A stretch of 64,000 nucleotides of DNA from Sipunculus nudus (taxonomy: Eukaryota > Annelida > Sipuncula > Golfingiida > Sipunculidae), in assembly GCA_026874595.1 (NCBI GenBank), contig CM049318.1, positions 45,862,456-45,926,455 on the forward strand, in the 5' to 3' direction. The notes under the pieces are model-generated. The model saw only the letters and a program-made list of their open reading frames with translations, did not search any database and had not been told where the DNA came from. Of the stretch, positions 49,795 through 63,900 are shown one piece after another. Numbering within the stretch: position 1 is the first letter of the stretch; the number at the start of each line of letters is the position of its first letter. Both the position numbers and the translations under genes were made by a program.

Positions 49795-50294
49795 NNNNNN
49801 NNNNNNNNNNNNNNNNNNNNNNNNNNNNNNNNNNNNNNNNNNNNNNNNNNNNNNNNNNNNNNNNNNNNNNNNNNNNNNNNNNNNNNNNNNNNNNNNNNNN
49901 NNNNNNNNNNNNNNNNNNNNNNNNNNNNNNNNNNNNNNNNNNNNNNNNNNNNNNNNNNNNNNNNNNNNNNNNNNNNNNNNNNNNNNNNNNNNNNNNNNNN
50001 NNNNNNNNNNNNNNNNNNNNNNNNNNNNNNNNNNNNNNNNNNNNNNNNNNNNNNNNNNNNNNNNNNNNNNNNNNNNNNNNNNNNNNNNNNNNNNNNNNNN
50101 NNNNNNNNNNNNNNNNNNNNNNNNNNNNNNNNNNNNNNNNNNNNNNNNNNNNNNNNNNNNNNNNNNNNNNNNNNNNNNNNNNNNNNNNNNNNNNNNNNNN
50201 NNNNNNNNNNNNNNNNNNNNNNNNNNNNNNNNNNNNNNNNNNNNNNNNNNNNNNNNNNNNNNNNNNNNNNNNNNNNNNNNNNNNNNNNNNNNNN
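49795..50294. other. Assembly gap, exactly 500 N
   Basis: The left edge stops at 'aatgttc' and the right edge resumes at 'gatattgcag'. In an intact unit only 50 bp separate these points. The gap is a fixed-size placeholder, and the true missing length is 50 bp plus an unknown whole number of 1269 bp units. Confidence 0.97.
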
Positions 50295-50355
50295 GATATT
50301 GCAGAAAAATGATATGTTACAGTGTTTCATGTACCACGCCCCCTGGTGGCTATTT

Positions 50356-50364
50356 AAAAAAAAA
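50356..50364. other. One-base A-run insertion in C
   Basis: Nine A instead of eight occur 62 bp after the gap. With it, the 1720 bp spacing across the gap is fully explained (1269 - 50 + 500 + 1). Confidence 0.88.
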
Positions 50365-53300
50365 TGAAAAATTGGTTTCGAGATATTTCTAAATAACACA
50401 AAATATGCCATTTTCAAAGTCATAGTTTAAAAAATGCGACCTGTAAGCCATATTTAATGAAATCTCGAAAATTCTCGTTTGACGAGAAATGGTGCGAGAT
50501 TTTACGAGACTTTCACTTGTATAATTAAAAGCTTATTTAGTACTATCTGATGCAAAAAACTAGAACTCTCTAGCTTTAAAAATGACAAAGTTAGAAAAAT
50601 TAGGCCTTTTATTTTCGAAAATCATGAGTTTCCCCCCAAAATGTGTAACCATAGAAACAGCAGATTTCAGCAACATATATATCAGAAGAAAGGCCTTGGA
50701 ATGCCGATTAAAATGAGCCCTGTTTGAAGTGGCTATGACAAATAGTAATGGAGATATGAAGAAAAGAGCACTTTAGGAACTTTTGATGACCTTGACCTTG
50801 ACCTTTGACCTATATTGCCCAAAAACAATAGGCTTCTTGCATTTTTGATTTTACACAAACTGTGAAAGTTTGAAAGCGATGGGATCAAAATTGCGACCTG
50901 TAGAGACTGGACAGACAAACAAACAAACAAACAAACAGACAAACAGACATCCGCGACTGACCAACCAGCTTGCGAAAATCGAAGATTTCCGGCAAGCAAT
51001 AAAGTCTGGACTGTGCCTCCAACATGTATGATCATAGATGGGGCCCGGAGAGGCCGTCACGCACCGCTGCACACGCCGGCCGCCCACCGTAGGGACCCTG
51101 CCGCCACTTGCGGCGACGGCACGTGTCTTCGTGGTTTGGCGAAAAACGGCGCGAGATTTGACGAGACTAACAATGTGACCCCTGAATGTGACTGCGAGTG
51201 TCAGCCGCTATCCAGCGCTGCAAACCATGTGTCTGTAGCGTAAAAAATGACATAATTATAGGCATTTCTTTGAATGGTCACGTGTTCTCGTTTCACGAGA
51301 AACGGTGCGAGATATGACGAGACTTGCGATTGAATGACTAAGAACTAGAGGGATGCTGTCTAACGCCAAACACCAGACCTTTCTATCGCAAATATCAACA
51401 GAGAGAGAAGCTGGAAAACTCCGAATTTTCAGATTGTCAAGTTTTACCCCAAAATTTGGTAACCATGGTAACGGCAGCACAAAGCAACATGTGCGAAGGG
51501 ATAAGCCAATGTTCCTAGTTTCAGATACGACCCAAAAAATGGTGTCACGTTTAATATTTTTTGAGATATTGCAGAAAAATGATATGTTACAGTGTTTCAT
51601 GTACCACGCCCCCTGGTGGCTATTTAAAAAAAATGAAAAATTGGTTTCGAGATATTTCTAAATAACACAAAATATGCCATTTTCAAAGTCATAGTTTAAA
51701 AAATGCGACCTGTAAGCCATATTTAATGAAATCTCGAAAATTCTCGTTTGACGAGAAATGGTGCGAGATTTTACGAGACTTTCACTTGTATAATTAAAAG
51801 CTTATTTAGTACTATCTGATGCAAAAAACTAGAACTCTCTAGCTTTAAAAATGACAAAGTTAGAAAAATTAGGCCTTTTATTTTCGAAAATCATGAGTTT
51901 CCCCCCAAAATGTGTAACCATAGAAACAGCAGATTTCAGCAACATATATATCAGAAGAAAGGCCTTGGAATGCCGATTAAAATGAGCCCTGTTTGAAGTG
52001 GCTATGACAAATAGTAATGGAGATATGAAGAAAAGAGCACTTTAGGAACTTTTGATGACCTTGACCTTGACCTTTGACCTATATTGCCCAAAAACAATAG
52101 GCTTCTTGCATTTTTGATTTTACACAAACTGTGAAAGTTTGAAAGCGATGGGATCAAAATTGCGACCTGTAGAGACTGGACAGACAAACAAACAAACAAA
52201 CAAACAGACAAACAGACATCCGCGACTGACCAACCAGCTTGCGAAAATCGAAGATTTCCGGCAAGCAATAAAGTCTGGACTGTGCCTCCAACATGTATGA
52301 TCATAGATGGGGCCCGGAGAGGCCGTCACGCACCGCTGCACACGCCGGCCGCCCACCGTAGGGACCCTGCCGCCACTTGCGGCGACGGCACGTGTCTTCG
52401 TGGTTTGGCGAAAAACGGCGCGAGATTTGACGAGACTAACAATGTGACCCCTGAATGTGACTGCGAGTGTCAGCCGCTATCCAGCGCTGCAAACCATGTG
52501 TCTGTAGCGTAAAAAATGACATAATTATAGGCATTTCTTTGAATGGTCACGTGTTCTCGTTTCACGAGAAACGGTGCGAGATATGACGAGACTTGCGATT
52601 GAATGACTAAGAACTAGAGGGATGCTGTCTAACGCCAAACACCAGACCTTTCTATCGCAAATATCAACAGAGAGAGAAGCTGGAAAACTCCGAATTTTCA
52701 GATTGTCAAGTTTTACCCCAAAATTTGGTAACCATGGTAACGGCAGCACAAAGCAACATGTGCGAAGGGATAAGCCAATGTTCCTAGTTTCAGATACGAC
52801 CCAAAAAATGGTGTCACGTTTAATATTTTTTGAGATATTGCAGAAAAATGATATGTTACAGTGTTTCATGTACCACGCCCCCTGGTGGCTATTTAAAAAA
52901 AATGAAAAATTGGTTTCGAGATATTTCTAAATAACACAAAATATGCCATTTTCAAAGTCATAGTTTAAAAAATGCGACCTGTAAGCCATATTTAATGAAA
53001 TCTCGAAAATTCTCGTTTGACGAGAAATGGTGCGAGATTTTACGAGACTTTCACTTGTATAATTAAAAGCTTATTTAGTACTATCTGATGCAAAAAACTA
53101 GAACTCTCTAGCTTTAAAAATGACAAAGTTAGAAAAATTAGGCCTTTTATTTTCGAAAATCATGAGTTTCCCCCCAAAATGTGTAACCATAGAAACAGCA
53201 GATTTCAGCAACATATATATCAGAAGAAAGGCCTTGGAATGCCGATTAAAATGAGCCCTGTTTGAAGTGGCTATGACAAATAGTAATGGAGATATGAAGA

Positions 53301-54926
53301 AAAGAGCACTTTAGGAACTTTTGATGACCTTGACCTTGACCTTTGACCTATATTGCCCAAAAACAATAGGCTTCTTGCATTTTTGATTTTACACAAACTG
53401 TGAAAGTTTGAAAGCGATGGGATCAAAATTGCGACCTGTAGAGACTGGACAGACAAACAAACAAACAAACAAACAGACAAACAGACATCCGCGACTGACC
53501 AACCAGCTTGCGAAAATCGAAGATTTCCGGCAAGCAATAAAGTCTGGACTGTGCCTCCAACATGTATGATCATAGATGGGGCCCGGAGAGGCCGTCACGC
53601 ACCGCTGCACACGCCGGCCGCCCACCGTAGGGACCCTGCCGCCACTTGCGGCGACGGCACGTGTCTTCGTGGTTTGGCGAAAAACGGCGCGAGATTTGAC
53701 GAGACTAACAATGTGACCCCTGAATGTGACTGCGAGTGTCAGCCGCTATCCAGCGCTGCAAACCATGTGTCTGTAGCGTAAAAAATGACATAATTATAGG
53801 CATTTCTTTGAATGGTCACGTGTTCTCGTTTCACGAGAAACGGTGCGAGATATGACGAGACTTGCGATTGAATGACTAAGAACTAGAGGGATGCTGTCTA
53901 ACGCCAAACACCAGACCTTTCTATCGCAAATATCAACAGAGAGAGAAGCTGGAAAACTCCGAATTTTCAGATTGTCAAGTTTTACCCCAAAATTTGGTAA
54001 CCATGGTAACGGCAGCACAAAGCAACATGTGCGAAGGGATAAGCCAATGTTCCTAGTTTCAGATACGACCCAAAAAATGGTGTCACGTTTAATATTTTTT
54101 GAGATATTGCAGAAAAATGATATGTTACAGTGTTTCATGTACCACGCCCCCTGGTGGCTATTTAAAAAAAATGAAAAATTGGTTTCGAGATATTTCTAAA
54201 TAACACAAAATATGCCATTTTCAAAGTCATAGTTTAAAAAATGCGACCTGTAAGCCATATTTAATGAAATCTCGAAAATTCTCGTTTGACGAGAAATGGT
54301 GCGAGATTTTACGAGACTTTCACTTGTATAATTAAAAGCTTATTTAGTACTATCTGATGCAAAAAACTAGAACTCTCTAGCTTTAAAAATGACAAAGTTA
54401 GAAAAATTAGGCCTTTTATTTTCGAAAATCATGAGTTTCCCCCCAAAATGTGTAACCATAGAAACAGCAGATTTCAGCAACATATATATCAGAAGAAAGG
54501 CCTTGGAATGCCGATTAAAATGAGCCCTGTTTGAAGTGGCTATGACAAATAGTAATGGAGATATGAAGAAAAGAGCACTTTAGGAACTTTTGATGACCTT
54601 GACCTTGACCTTTGACCTATATTGCCCAAAAACAATAGGCTTCTTGCATTTTTGATTTTACACAAACTGTGAAAGTTTGAAAGCGATGGGATCAAAATTG
54701 CGACCTGTAGAGACTGGACAGACAAACAAACAAACAAACAAACAGACAAACAGACATCCGCGACTGACCAACCAGCTTGCGAAAATCGAAGATTTCCGGC
54801 AAGCAATAAAGTCTGGACTGTGCCTCCAACATGTATGATCATAGATGGGGCCCGGAGAGGCCGTCACGCACCGCTGCACACGCCGGCCGCCCACCGTAGG
54901 GACCCTGCCGCCACTTGCGGCGACGG

Positions 54927-54927
54927 G
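54927..54927. other. Private substitution in C removing an E-box
   Basis: The change from 'cggcacgtg' to 'cgggacgtg' removes one CACGTG from the CpG-rich segment in this unit only. Confidence 0.85.
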
Positions 54928-57900
54928 ACGTGTCTTCGTGGTTTGGCGAAAAACGGCGCGAGATTTGACGAGACTAACAATGTGACCCCTGAATGTGACT
55001 GCGAGTGTCAGCCGCTATCCAGCGCTGCAAACCATGTGTCTGTAGCGTAAAAAATGACATAATTATAGGCATTTCTTTGAATGGTCACGTGTTCTCGTTT
55101 CACGAGAAACGGTGCGAGATATGACGAGACTTGCGATTGAATGACTAAGAACTAGAGGGATGCTGTCTAACGCCAAACACCAGACCTTTCTATCGCAAAT
55201 ATCAACAGAGAGAGAAGCTGGAAAACTCCGAATTTTCAGATTGTCAAGTTTTACCCCAAAATTTGGTAACCATGGTAACGGCAGCACAAAGCAACATGTG
55301 CGAAGGGATAAGCCAATGTTCCTAGTTTCAGATACGACCCAAAAAATGGTGTCACGTTTAATATTTTTTGAGATATTGCAGAAAAATGATATGTTACAGT
55401 GTTTCATGTACCACGCCCCCTGGTGGCTATTTAAAAAAAATGAAAAATTGGTTTCGAGATATTTCTAAATAACACAAAATATGCCATTTTCAAAGTCATA
55501 GTTTAAAAAATGCGACCTGTAAGCCATATTTAATGAAATCTCGAAAATTCTCGTTTGACGAGAAATGGTGCGAGATTTTACGAGACTTTCACTTGTATAA
55601 TTAAAAGCTTATTTAGTACTATCTGATGCAAAAAACTAGAACTCTCTAGCTTTAAAAATGACAAAGTTAGAAAAATTAGGCCTTTTATTTTCGAAAATCA
55701 TGAGTTTCCCCCCAAAATGTGTAACCATAGAAACAGCAGATTTCAGCAACATATATATCAGAAGAAAGGCCTTGGAATGCCGATTAAAATGAGCCCTGTT
55801 TGAAGTGGCTATGACAAATAGTAATGGAGATATGAAGAAAAGAGCACTTTAGGAACTTTTGATGACCTTGACCTTGACCTTTGACCTATATTGCCCAAAA
55901 ACAATAGGCTTCTTGCATTTTTGATTTTACACAAACTGTGAAAGTTTGAAAGCGATGGGATCAAAATTGCGACCTGTAGAGACTGGACAGACAAACAAAC
56001 AAACAAACAAACAGACAAACAGACATCCGCGACTGACCAACCAGCTTGCGAAAATCGAAGATTTCCGGCAAGCAATAAAGTCTGGACTGTGCCTCCAACA
56101 TGTATGATCATAGATGGGGCCCGGAGAGGCCGTCACGCACCGCTGCACACGCCGGCCGCCCACCGTAGGGACCCTGCCGCCACTTGCGGCGACGGCACGT
56201 GTCTTCGTGGTTTGGCGAAAAACGGCGCGAGATTTGACGAGACTAACAATGTGACCCCTGAATGTGACTGCGAGTGTCAGCCGCTATCCAGCGCTGCAAA
56301 CCATGTGTCTGTAGCGTAAAAAATGACATAATTATAGGCATTTCTTTGAATGGTCACGTGTTCTCGTTTCACGAGAAACGGTGCGAGATATGACGAGACT
56401 TGCGATTGAATGACTAAGAACTAGAGGGATGCTGTCTAACGCCAAACACCAGACCTTTCTATCGCAAATATCAACAGAGAGAGAAGCTGGAAAACTCCGA
56501 ATTTTCAGATTGTCAAGTTTTACCCCAAAATTTGGTAACCATGGTAACGGCAGCACAAAGCAACATGTGCGAAGGGATAAGCCAATGTTCCTAGTTTCAG
56601 ATACGACCCAAAAAATGGTGTCACGTTTAATATTTTTTGAGATATTGCAGAAAAATGATATGTTACAGTGTTTCATGTACCACGCCCCCTGGTGGCTATT
56701 TAAAAAAAATGAAAAATTGGTTTCGAGATATTTCTAAATAACACAAAATATGCCATTTTCAAAGTCATAGTTTAAAAAATGCGACCTGTAAGCCATATTT
56801 AATGAAATCTCGAAAATTCTCGTTTGACGAGAAATGGTGCGAGATTTTACGAGACTTTCACTTGTATAATTAAAAGCTTATTTAGTACTATCTGATGCAA
56901 AAAACTAGAACTCTCTAGCTTTAAAAATGACAAAGTTAGAAAAATTAGGCCTTTTATTTTCGAAAATCATGAGTTTCCCCCCAAAATGTGTAACCATAGA
57001 AACAGCAGATTTCAGCAACATATATATCAGAAGAAAGGCCTTGGAATGCCGATTAAAATGAGCCCTGTTTGAAGTGGCTATGACAAATAGTAATGGAGAT
57101 ATGAAGAAAAGAGCACTTTAGGAACTTTTGATGACCTTGACCTTGACCTTTGACCTATATTGCCCAAAAACAATAGGCTTCTTGCATTTTTGATTTTACA
57201 CAAACTGTGAAAGTTTGAAAGCGATGGGATCAAAATTGCGACCTGTAGAGACTGGACAGACAAACAAACAAACAAACAAACAGACAAACAGACATCCGCG
57301 ACTGACCAACCAGCTTGCGAAAATCGAAGATTTCCGGCAAGCAATAAAGTCTGGACTGTGCCTCCAACATGTATGATCATAGATGGGGCCCGGAGAGGCC
57401 GTCACGCACCGCTGCACACGCCGGCCGCCCACCGTAGGGACCCTGCCGCCACTTGCGGCGACGGCACGTGTCTTCGTGGTTTGGCGAAAAACGGCGCGAG
57501 ATTTGACGAGACTAACAATGTGACCCCTGAATGTGACTGCGAGTGTCAGCCGCTATCCAGCGCTGCAAACCATGTGTCTGTAGCGTAAAAAATGACATAA
57601 TTATAGGCATTTCTTTGAATGGTCACGTGTTCTCGTTTCACGAGAAACGGTGCGAGATATGACGAGACTTGCGATTGAATGACTAAGAACTAGAGGGATG
57701 CTGTCTAACGCCAAACACCAGACCTTTCTATCGCAAATATCAACAGAGAGAGAAGCTGGAAAACTCCGAATTTTCAGATTGTCAAGTTTTACCCCAAAAT
57801 TTGGTAACCATGGTAACGGCAGCACAAAGCAACATGTGCGAAGGGATAAGCCAATGTTCCTAGTTTCAGATACGACCCAAAAAATGGTGTCACGTTTAAT

Positions 57901-60900
57901 ATTTTTTGAGATATTGCAGAAAAATGATATGTTACAGTGTTTCATGTACCACGCCCCCTGGTGGCTATTTAAAAAAAATGAAAAATTGGTTTCGAGATAT
58001 TTCTAAATAACACAAAATATGCCATTTTCAAAGTCATAGTTTAAAAAATGCGACCTGTAAGCCATATTTAATGAAATCTCGAAAATTCTCGTTTGACGAG
58101 AAATGGTGCGAGATTTTACGAGACTTTCACTTGTATAATTAAAAGCTTATTTAGTACTATCTGATGCAAAAAACTAGAACTCTCTAGCTTTAAAAATGAC
58201 AAAGTTAGAAAAATTAGGCCTTTTATTTTCGAAAATCATGAGTTTCCCCCCAAAATGTGTAACCATAGAAACAGCAGATTTCAGCAACATATATATCAGA
58301 AGAAAGGCCTTGGAATGCCGATTAAAATGAGCCCTGTTTGAAGTGGCTATGACAAATAGTAATGGAGATATGAAGAAAAGAGCACTTTAGGAACTTTTGA
58401 TGACCTTGACCTTGACCTTTGACCTATATTGCCCAAAAACAATAGGCTTCTTGCATTTTTGATTTTACACAAACTGTGAAAGTTTGAAAGCGATGGGATC
58501 AAAATTGCGACCTGTAGAGACTGGACAGACAAACAAACAAACAAACAAACAGACAAACAGACATCCGCGACTGACCAACCAGCTTGCGAAAATCGAAGAT
58601 TTCCGGCAAGCAATAAAGTCTGGACTGTGCCTCCAACATGTATGATCATAGATGGGGCCCGGAGAGGCCGTCACGCACCGCTGCACACGCCGGCCGCCCA
58701 CCGTAGGGACCCTGCCGCCACTTGCGGCGACGGCACGTGTCTTCGTGGTTTGGCGAAAAACGGCGCGAGATTTGACGAGACTAACAATGTGACCCCTGAA
58801 TGTGACTGCGAGTGTCAGCCGCTATCCAGCGCTGCAAACCATGTGTCTGTAGCGTAAAAAATGACATAATTATAGGCATTTCTTTGAATGGTCACGTGTT
58901 CTCGTTTCACGAGAAACGGTGCGAGATATGACGAGACTTGCGATTGAATGACTAAGAACTAGAGGGATGCTGTCTAACGCCAAACACCAGACCTTTCTAT
59001 CGCAAATATCAACAGAGAGAGAAGCTGGAAAACTCCGAATTTTCAGATTGTCAAGTTTTACCCCAAAATTTGGTAACCATGGTAACGGCAGCACAAAGCA
59101 ACATGTGCGAAGGGATAAGCCAATGTTCCTAGTTTCAGATACGACCCAAAAAATGGTGTCACGTTTAATATTTTTTGAGATATTGCAGAAAAATGATATG
59201 TTACAGTGTTTCATGTACCACGCCCCCTGGTGGCTATTTAAAAAAAATGAAAAATTGGTTTCGAGATATTTCTAAATAACACAAAATATGCCATTTTCAA
59301 AGTCATAGTTTAAAAAATGCGACCTGTAAGCCATATTTAATGAAATCTCGAAAATTCTCGTTTGACGAGAAATGGTGCGAGATTTTACGAGACTTTCACT
59401 TGTATAATTAAAAGCTTATTTAGTACTATCTGATGCAAAAAACTAGAACTCTCTAGCTTTAAAAATGACAAAGTTAGAAAAATTAGGCCTTTTATTTTCG
59501 AAAATCATGAGTTTCCCCCCAAAATGTGTAACCATAGAAACAGCAGATTTCAGCAACATATATATCAGAAGAAAGGCCTTGGAATGCCGATTAAAATGAG
59601 CCCTGTTTGAAGTGGCTATGACAAATAGTAATGGAGATATGAAGAAAAGAGCACTTTAGGAACTTTTGATGACCTTGACCTTGACCTTTGACCTATATTG
59701 CCCAAAAACAATAGGCTTCTTGCATTTTTGATTTTACACAAACTGTGAAAGTTTGAAAGCGATGGGATCAAAATTGCGACCTGTAGAGACTGGACAGACA
59801 AACAAACAAACAAACAAACAGACAAACAGACATCCGCGACTGACCAACCAGCTTGCGAAAATCGAAGATTTCCGGCAAGCAATAAAGTCTGGACTGTGCC
59901 TCCAACATGTATGATCATAGATGGGGCCCGGAGAGGCCGTCACGCACCGCTGCACACGCCGGCCGCCCACCGTAGGGACCCTGCCGCCACTTGCGGCGAC
60001 GGCACGTGTCTTCGTGGTTTGGCGAAAAACGGCGCGAGATTTGACGAGACTAACAATGTGACCCCTGAATGTGACTGCGAGTGTCAGCCGCTATCCAGCG
60101 CTGCAAACCATGTGTCTGTAGCGTAAAAAATGACATAATTATAGGCATTTCTTTGAATGGTCACGTGTTCTCGTTTCACGAGAAACGGTGCGAGATATGA
60201 CGAGACTTGCGATTGAATGACTAAGAACTAGAGGGATGCTGTCTAACGCCAAACACCAGACCTTTCTATCGCAAATATCAACAGAGAGAGAAGCTGGAAA
60301 ACTCCGAATTTTCAGATTGTCAAGTTTTACCCCAAAATTTGGTAACCATGGTAACGGCAGCACAAAGCAACATGTGCGAAGGGATAAGCCAATGTTCCTA
60401 GTTTCAGATACGACCCAAAAAATGGTGTCACGTTTAATATTTTTTGAGATATTGCAGAAAAATGATATGTTACAGTGTTTCATGTACCACGCCCCCTGGT
60501 GGCTATTTAAAAAAAATGAAAAATTGGTTTCGAGATATTTCTAAATAACACAAAATATGCCATTTTCAAAGTCATAGTTTAAAAAATGCGACCTGTAAGC
60601 CATATTTAATGAAATCTCGAAAATTCTCGTTTGACGAGAAATGGTGCGAGATTTTACGAGACTTTCACTTGTATAATTAAAAGCTTATTTAGTACTATCT
60701 GATGCAAAAAACTAGAACTCTCTAGCTTTAAAAATGACAAAGTTAGAAAAATTAGGCCTTTTATTTTCGAAAATCATGAGTTTCCCCCCAAAATGTGTAA
60801 CCATAGAAACAGCAGATTTCAGCAACATATATATCAGAAGAAAGGCCTTGGAATGCCGATTAAAATGAGCCCTGTTTGAAGTGGCTATGACAAATAGTAA

Positions 60901-63900
60901 TGGAGATATGAAGAAAAGAGCACTTTAGGAACTTTTGATGACCTTGACCTTGACCTTTGACCTATATTGCCCAAAAACAATAGGCTTCTTGCATTTTTGA
61001 TTTTACACAAACTGTGAAAGTTTGAAAGCGATGGGATCAAAATTGCGACCTGTAGAGACTGGACAGACAAACAAACAAACAAACAAACAGACAAACAGAC
61101 ATCCGCGACTGACCAACCAGCTTGCGAAAATCGAAGATTTCCGGCAAGCAATAAAGTCTGGACTGTGCCTCCAACATGTATGATCATAGATGGGGCCCGG
61201 AGAGGCCGTCACGCACCGCTGCACACGCCGGCCGCCCACCGTAGGGACCCTGCCGCCACTTGCGGCGACGGCACGTGTCTTCGTGGTTTGGCGAAAAACG
61301 GCGCGAGATTTGACGAGACTAACAATGTGACCCCTGAATGTGACTGCGAGTGTCAGCCGCTATCCAGCGCTGCAAACCATGTGTCTGTAGCGTAAAAAAT
61401 GACATAATTATAGGCATTTCTTTGAATGGTCACGTGTTCTCGTTTCACGAGAAACGGTGCGAGATATGACGAGACTTGCGATTGAATGACTAAGAACTAG
61501 AGGGATGCTGTCTAACGCCAAACACCAGACCTTTCTATCGCAAATATCAACAGAGAGAGAAGCTGGAAAACTCCGAATTTTCAGATTGTCAAGTTTTACC
61601 CCAAAATTTGGTAACCATGGTAACGGCAGCACAAAGCAACATGTGCGAAGGGATAAGCCAATGTTCCTAGTTTCAGATACGACCCAAAAAATGGTGTCAC
61701 GTTTAATATTTTTTGAGATATTGCAGAAAAATGATATGTTACAGTGTTTCATGTACCACGCCCCCTGGTGGCTATTTAAAAAAAATGAAAAATTGGTTTC
61801 GAGATATTTCTAAATAACACAAAATATGCCATTTTCAAAGTCATAGTTTAAAAAATGCGACCTGTAAGCCATATTTAATGAAATCTCGAAAATTCTCGTT
61901 TGACGAGAAATGGTGCGAGATTTTACGAGACTTTCACTTGTATAATTAAAAGCTTATTTAGTACTATCTGATGCAAAAAACTAGAACTCTCTAGCTTTAA
62001 AAATGACAAAGTTAGAAAAATTAGGCCTTTTATTTTCGAAAATCATGAGTTTCCCCCCAAAATGTGTAACCATAGAAACAGCAGATTTCAGCAACATATA
62101 TATCAGAAGAAAGGCCTTGGAATGCCGATTAAAATGAGCCCTGTTTGAAGTGGCTATGACAAATAGTAATGGAGATATGAAGAAAAGAGCACTTTAGGAA
62201 CTTTTGATGACCTTGACCTTGACCTTTGACCTATATTGCCCAAAAACAATAGGCTTCTTGCATTTTTGATTTTACACAAACTGTGAAAGTTTGAAAGCGA
62301 TGGGATCAAAATTGCGACCTGTAGAGACTGGACAGACAAACAAACAAACAAACAAACAGACAAACAGACATCCGCGACTGACCAACCAGCTTGCGAAAAT
62401 CGAAGATTTCCGGCAAGCAATAAAGTCTGGACTGTGCCTCCAACATGTATGATCATAGATGGGGCCCGGAGAGGCCGTCACGCACCGCTGCACACGCCGG
62501 CCGCCCACCGTAGGGACCCTGCCGCCACTTGCGGCGACGGCACGTGTCTTCGTGGTTTGGCGAAAAACGGCGCGAGATTTGACGAGACTAACAATGTGAC
62601 CCCTGAATGTGACTGCGAGTGTCAGCCGCTATCCAGCGCTGCAAACCATGTGTCTGTAGCGTAAAAAATGACATAATTATAGGCATTTCTTTGAATGGTC
62701 ACGTGTTCTCGTTTCACGAGAAACGGTGCGAGATATGACGAGACTTGCGATTGAATGACTAAGAACTAGAGGGATGCTGTCTAACGCCAAACACCAGACC
62801 TTTCTATCGCAAATATCAACAGAGAGAGAAGCTGGAAAACTCCGAATTTTCAGATTGTCAAGTTTTACCCCAAAATTTGGTAACCATGGTAACGGCAGCA
62901 CAAAGCAACATGTGCGAAGGGATAAGCCAATGTTCCTAGTTTCAGATACGACCCAAAAAATGGTGTCACGTTTAATATTTTTTGAGATATTGCAGAAAAA
63001 TGATATGTTACAGTGTTTCATGTACCACGCCCCCTGGTGGCTATTTAAAAAAAATGAAAAATTGGTTTCGAGATATTTCTAAATAACACAAAATATGCCA
63101 TTTTCAAAGTCATAGTTTAAAAAATGCGACCTGTAAGCCATATTTAATGAAATCTCGAAAATTCTCGTTTGACGAGAAATGGTGCGAGATTTTACGAGAC
63201 TTTCACTTGTATAATTAAAAGCTTATTTAGTACTATCTGATGCAAAAAACTAGAACTCTCTAGCTTTAAAAATGACAAAGTTAGAAAAATTAGGCCTTTT
63301 ATTTTCGAAAATCATGAGTTTCCCCCCAAAATGTGTAACCATAGAAACAGCAGATTTCAGCAACATATATATCAGAAGAAAGGCCTTGGAATGCCGATTA
63401 AAATGAGCCCTGTTTGAAGTGGCTATGACAAATAGTAATGGAGATATGAAGAAAAGAGCACTTTAGGAACTTTTGATGACCTTGACCTTGACCTTTGACC
63501 TATATTGCCCAAAAACAATAGGCTTCTTGCATTTTTGATTTTACACAAACTGTGAAAGTTTGAAAGCGATGGGATCAAAATTGCGACCTGTAGAGACTGG
63601 ACAGACAAACAAACAAACAAACAAACAGACAAACAGACATCCGCGACTGACCAACCAGCTTGCGAAAATCGAAGATTTCCGGCAAGCAATAAAGTCTGGA
63701 CTGTGCCTCCAACATGTATGATCATAGATGGGGCCCGGAGAGGCCGTCACGCACCGCTGCACACGCCGGCCGCCCACCGTAGGGACCCTGCCGCCACTTG
63801 CGGCGACGGCACGTGTCTTCGTGGTTTGGCGAAAAACGGCGCGAGATTTGACGAGACTAACAATGTGACCCCTGAATGTGACTGCGAGTGTCAGCCGCTA

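Noticed and set aside
49536-50423. Long open frames crossing the gap
   Set aside because: They are open only because 500 N cannot contain a stop; both ends are ordinary satellite.
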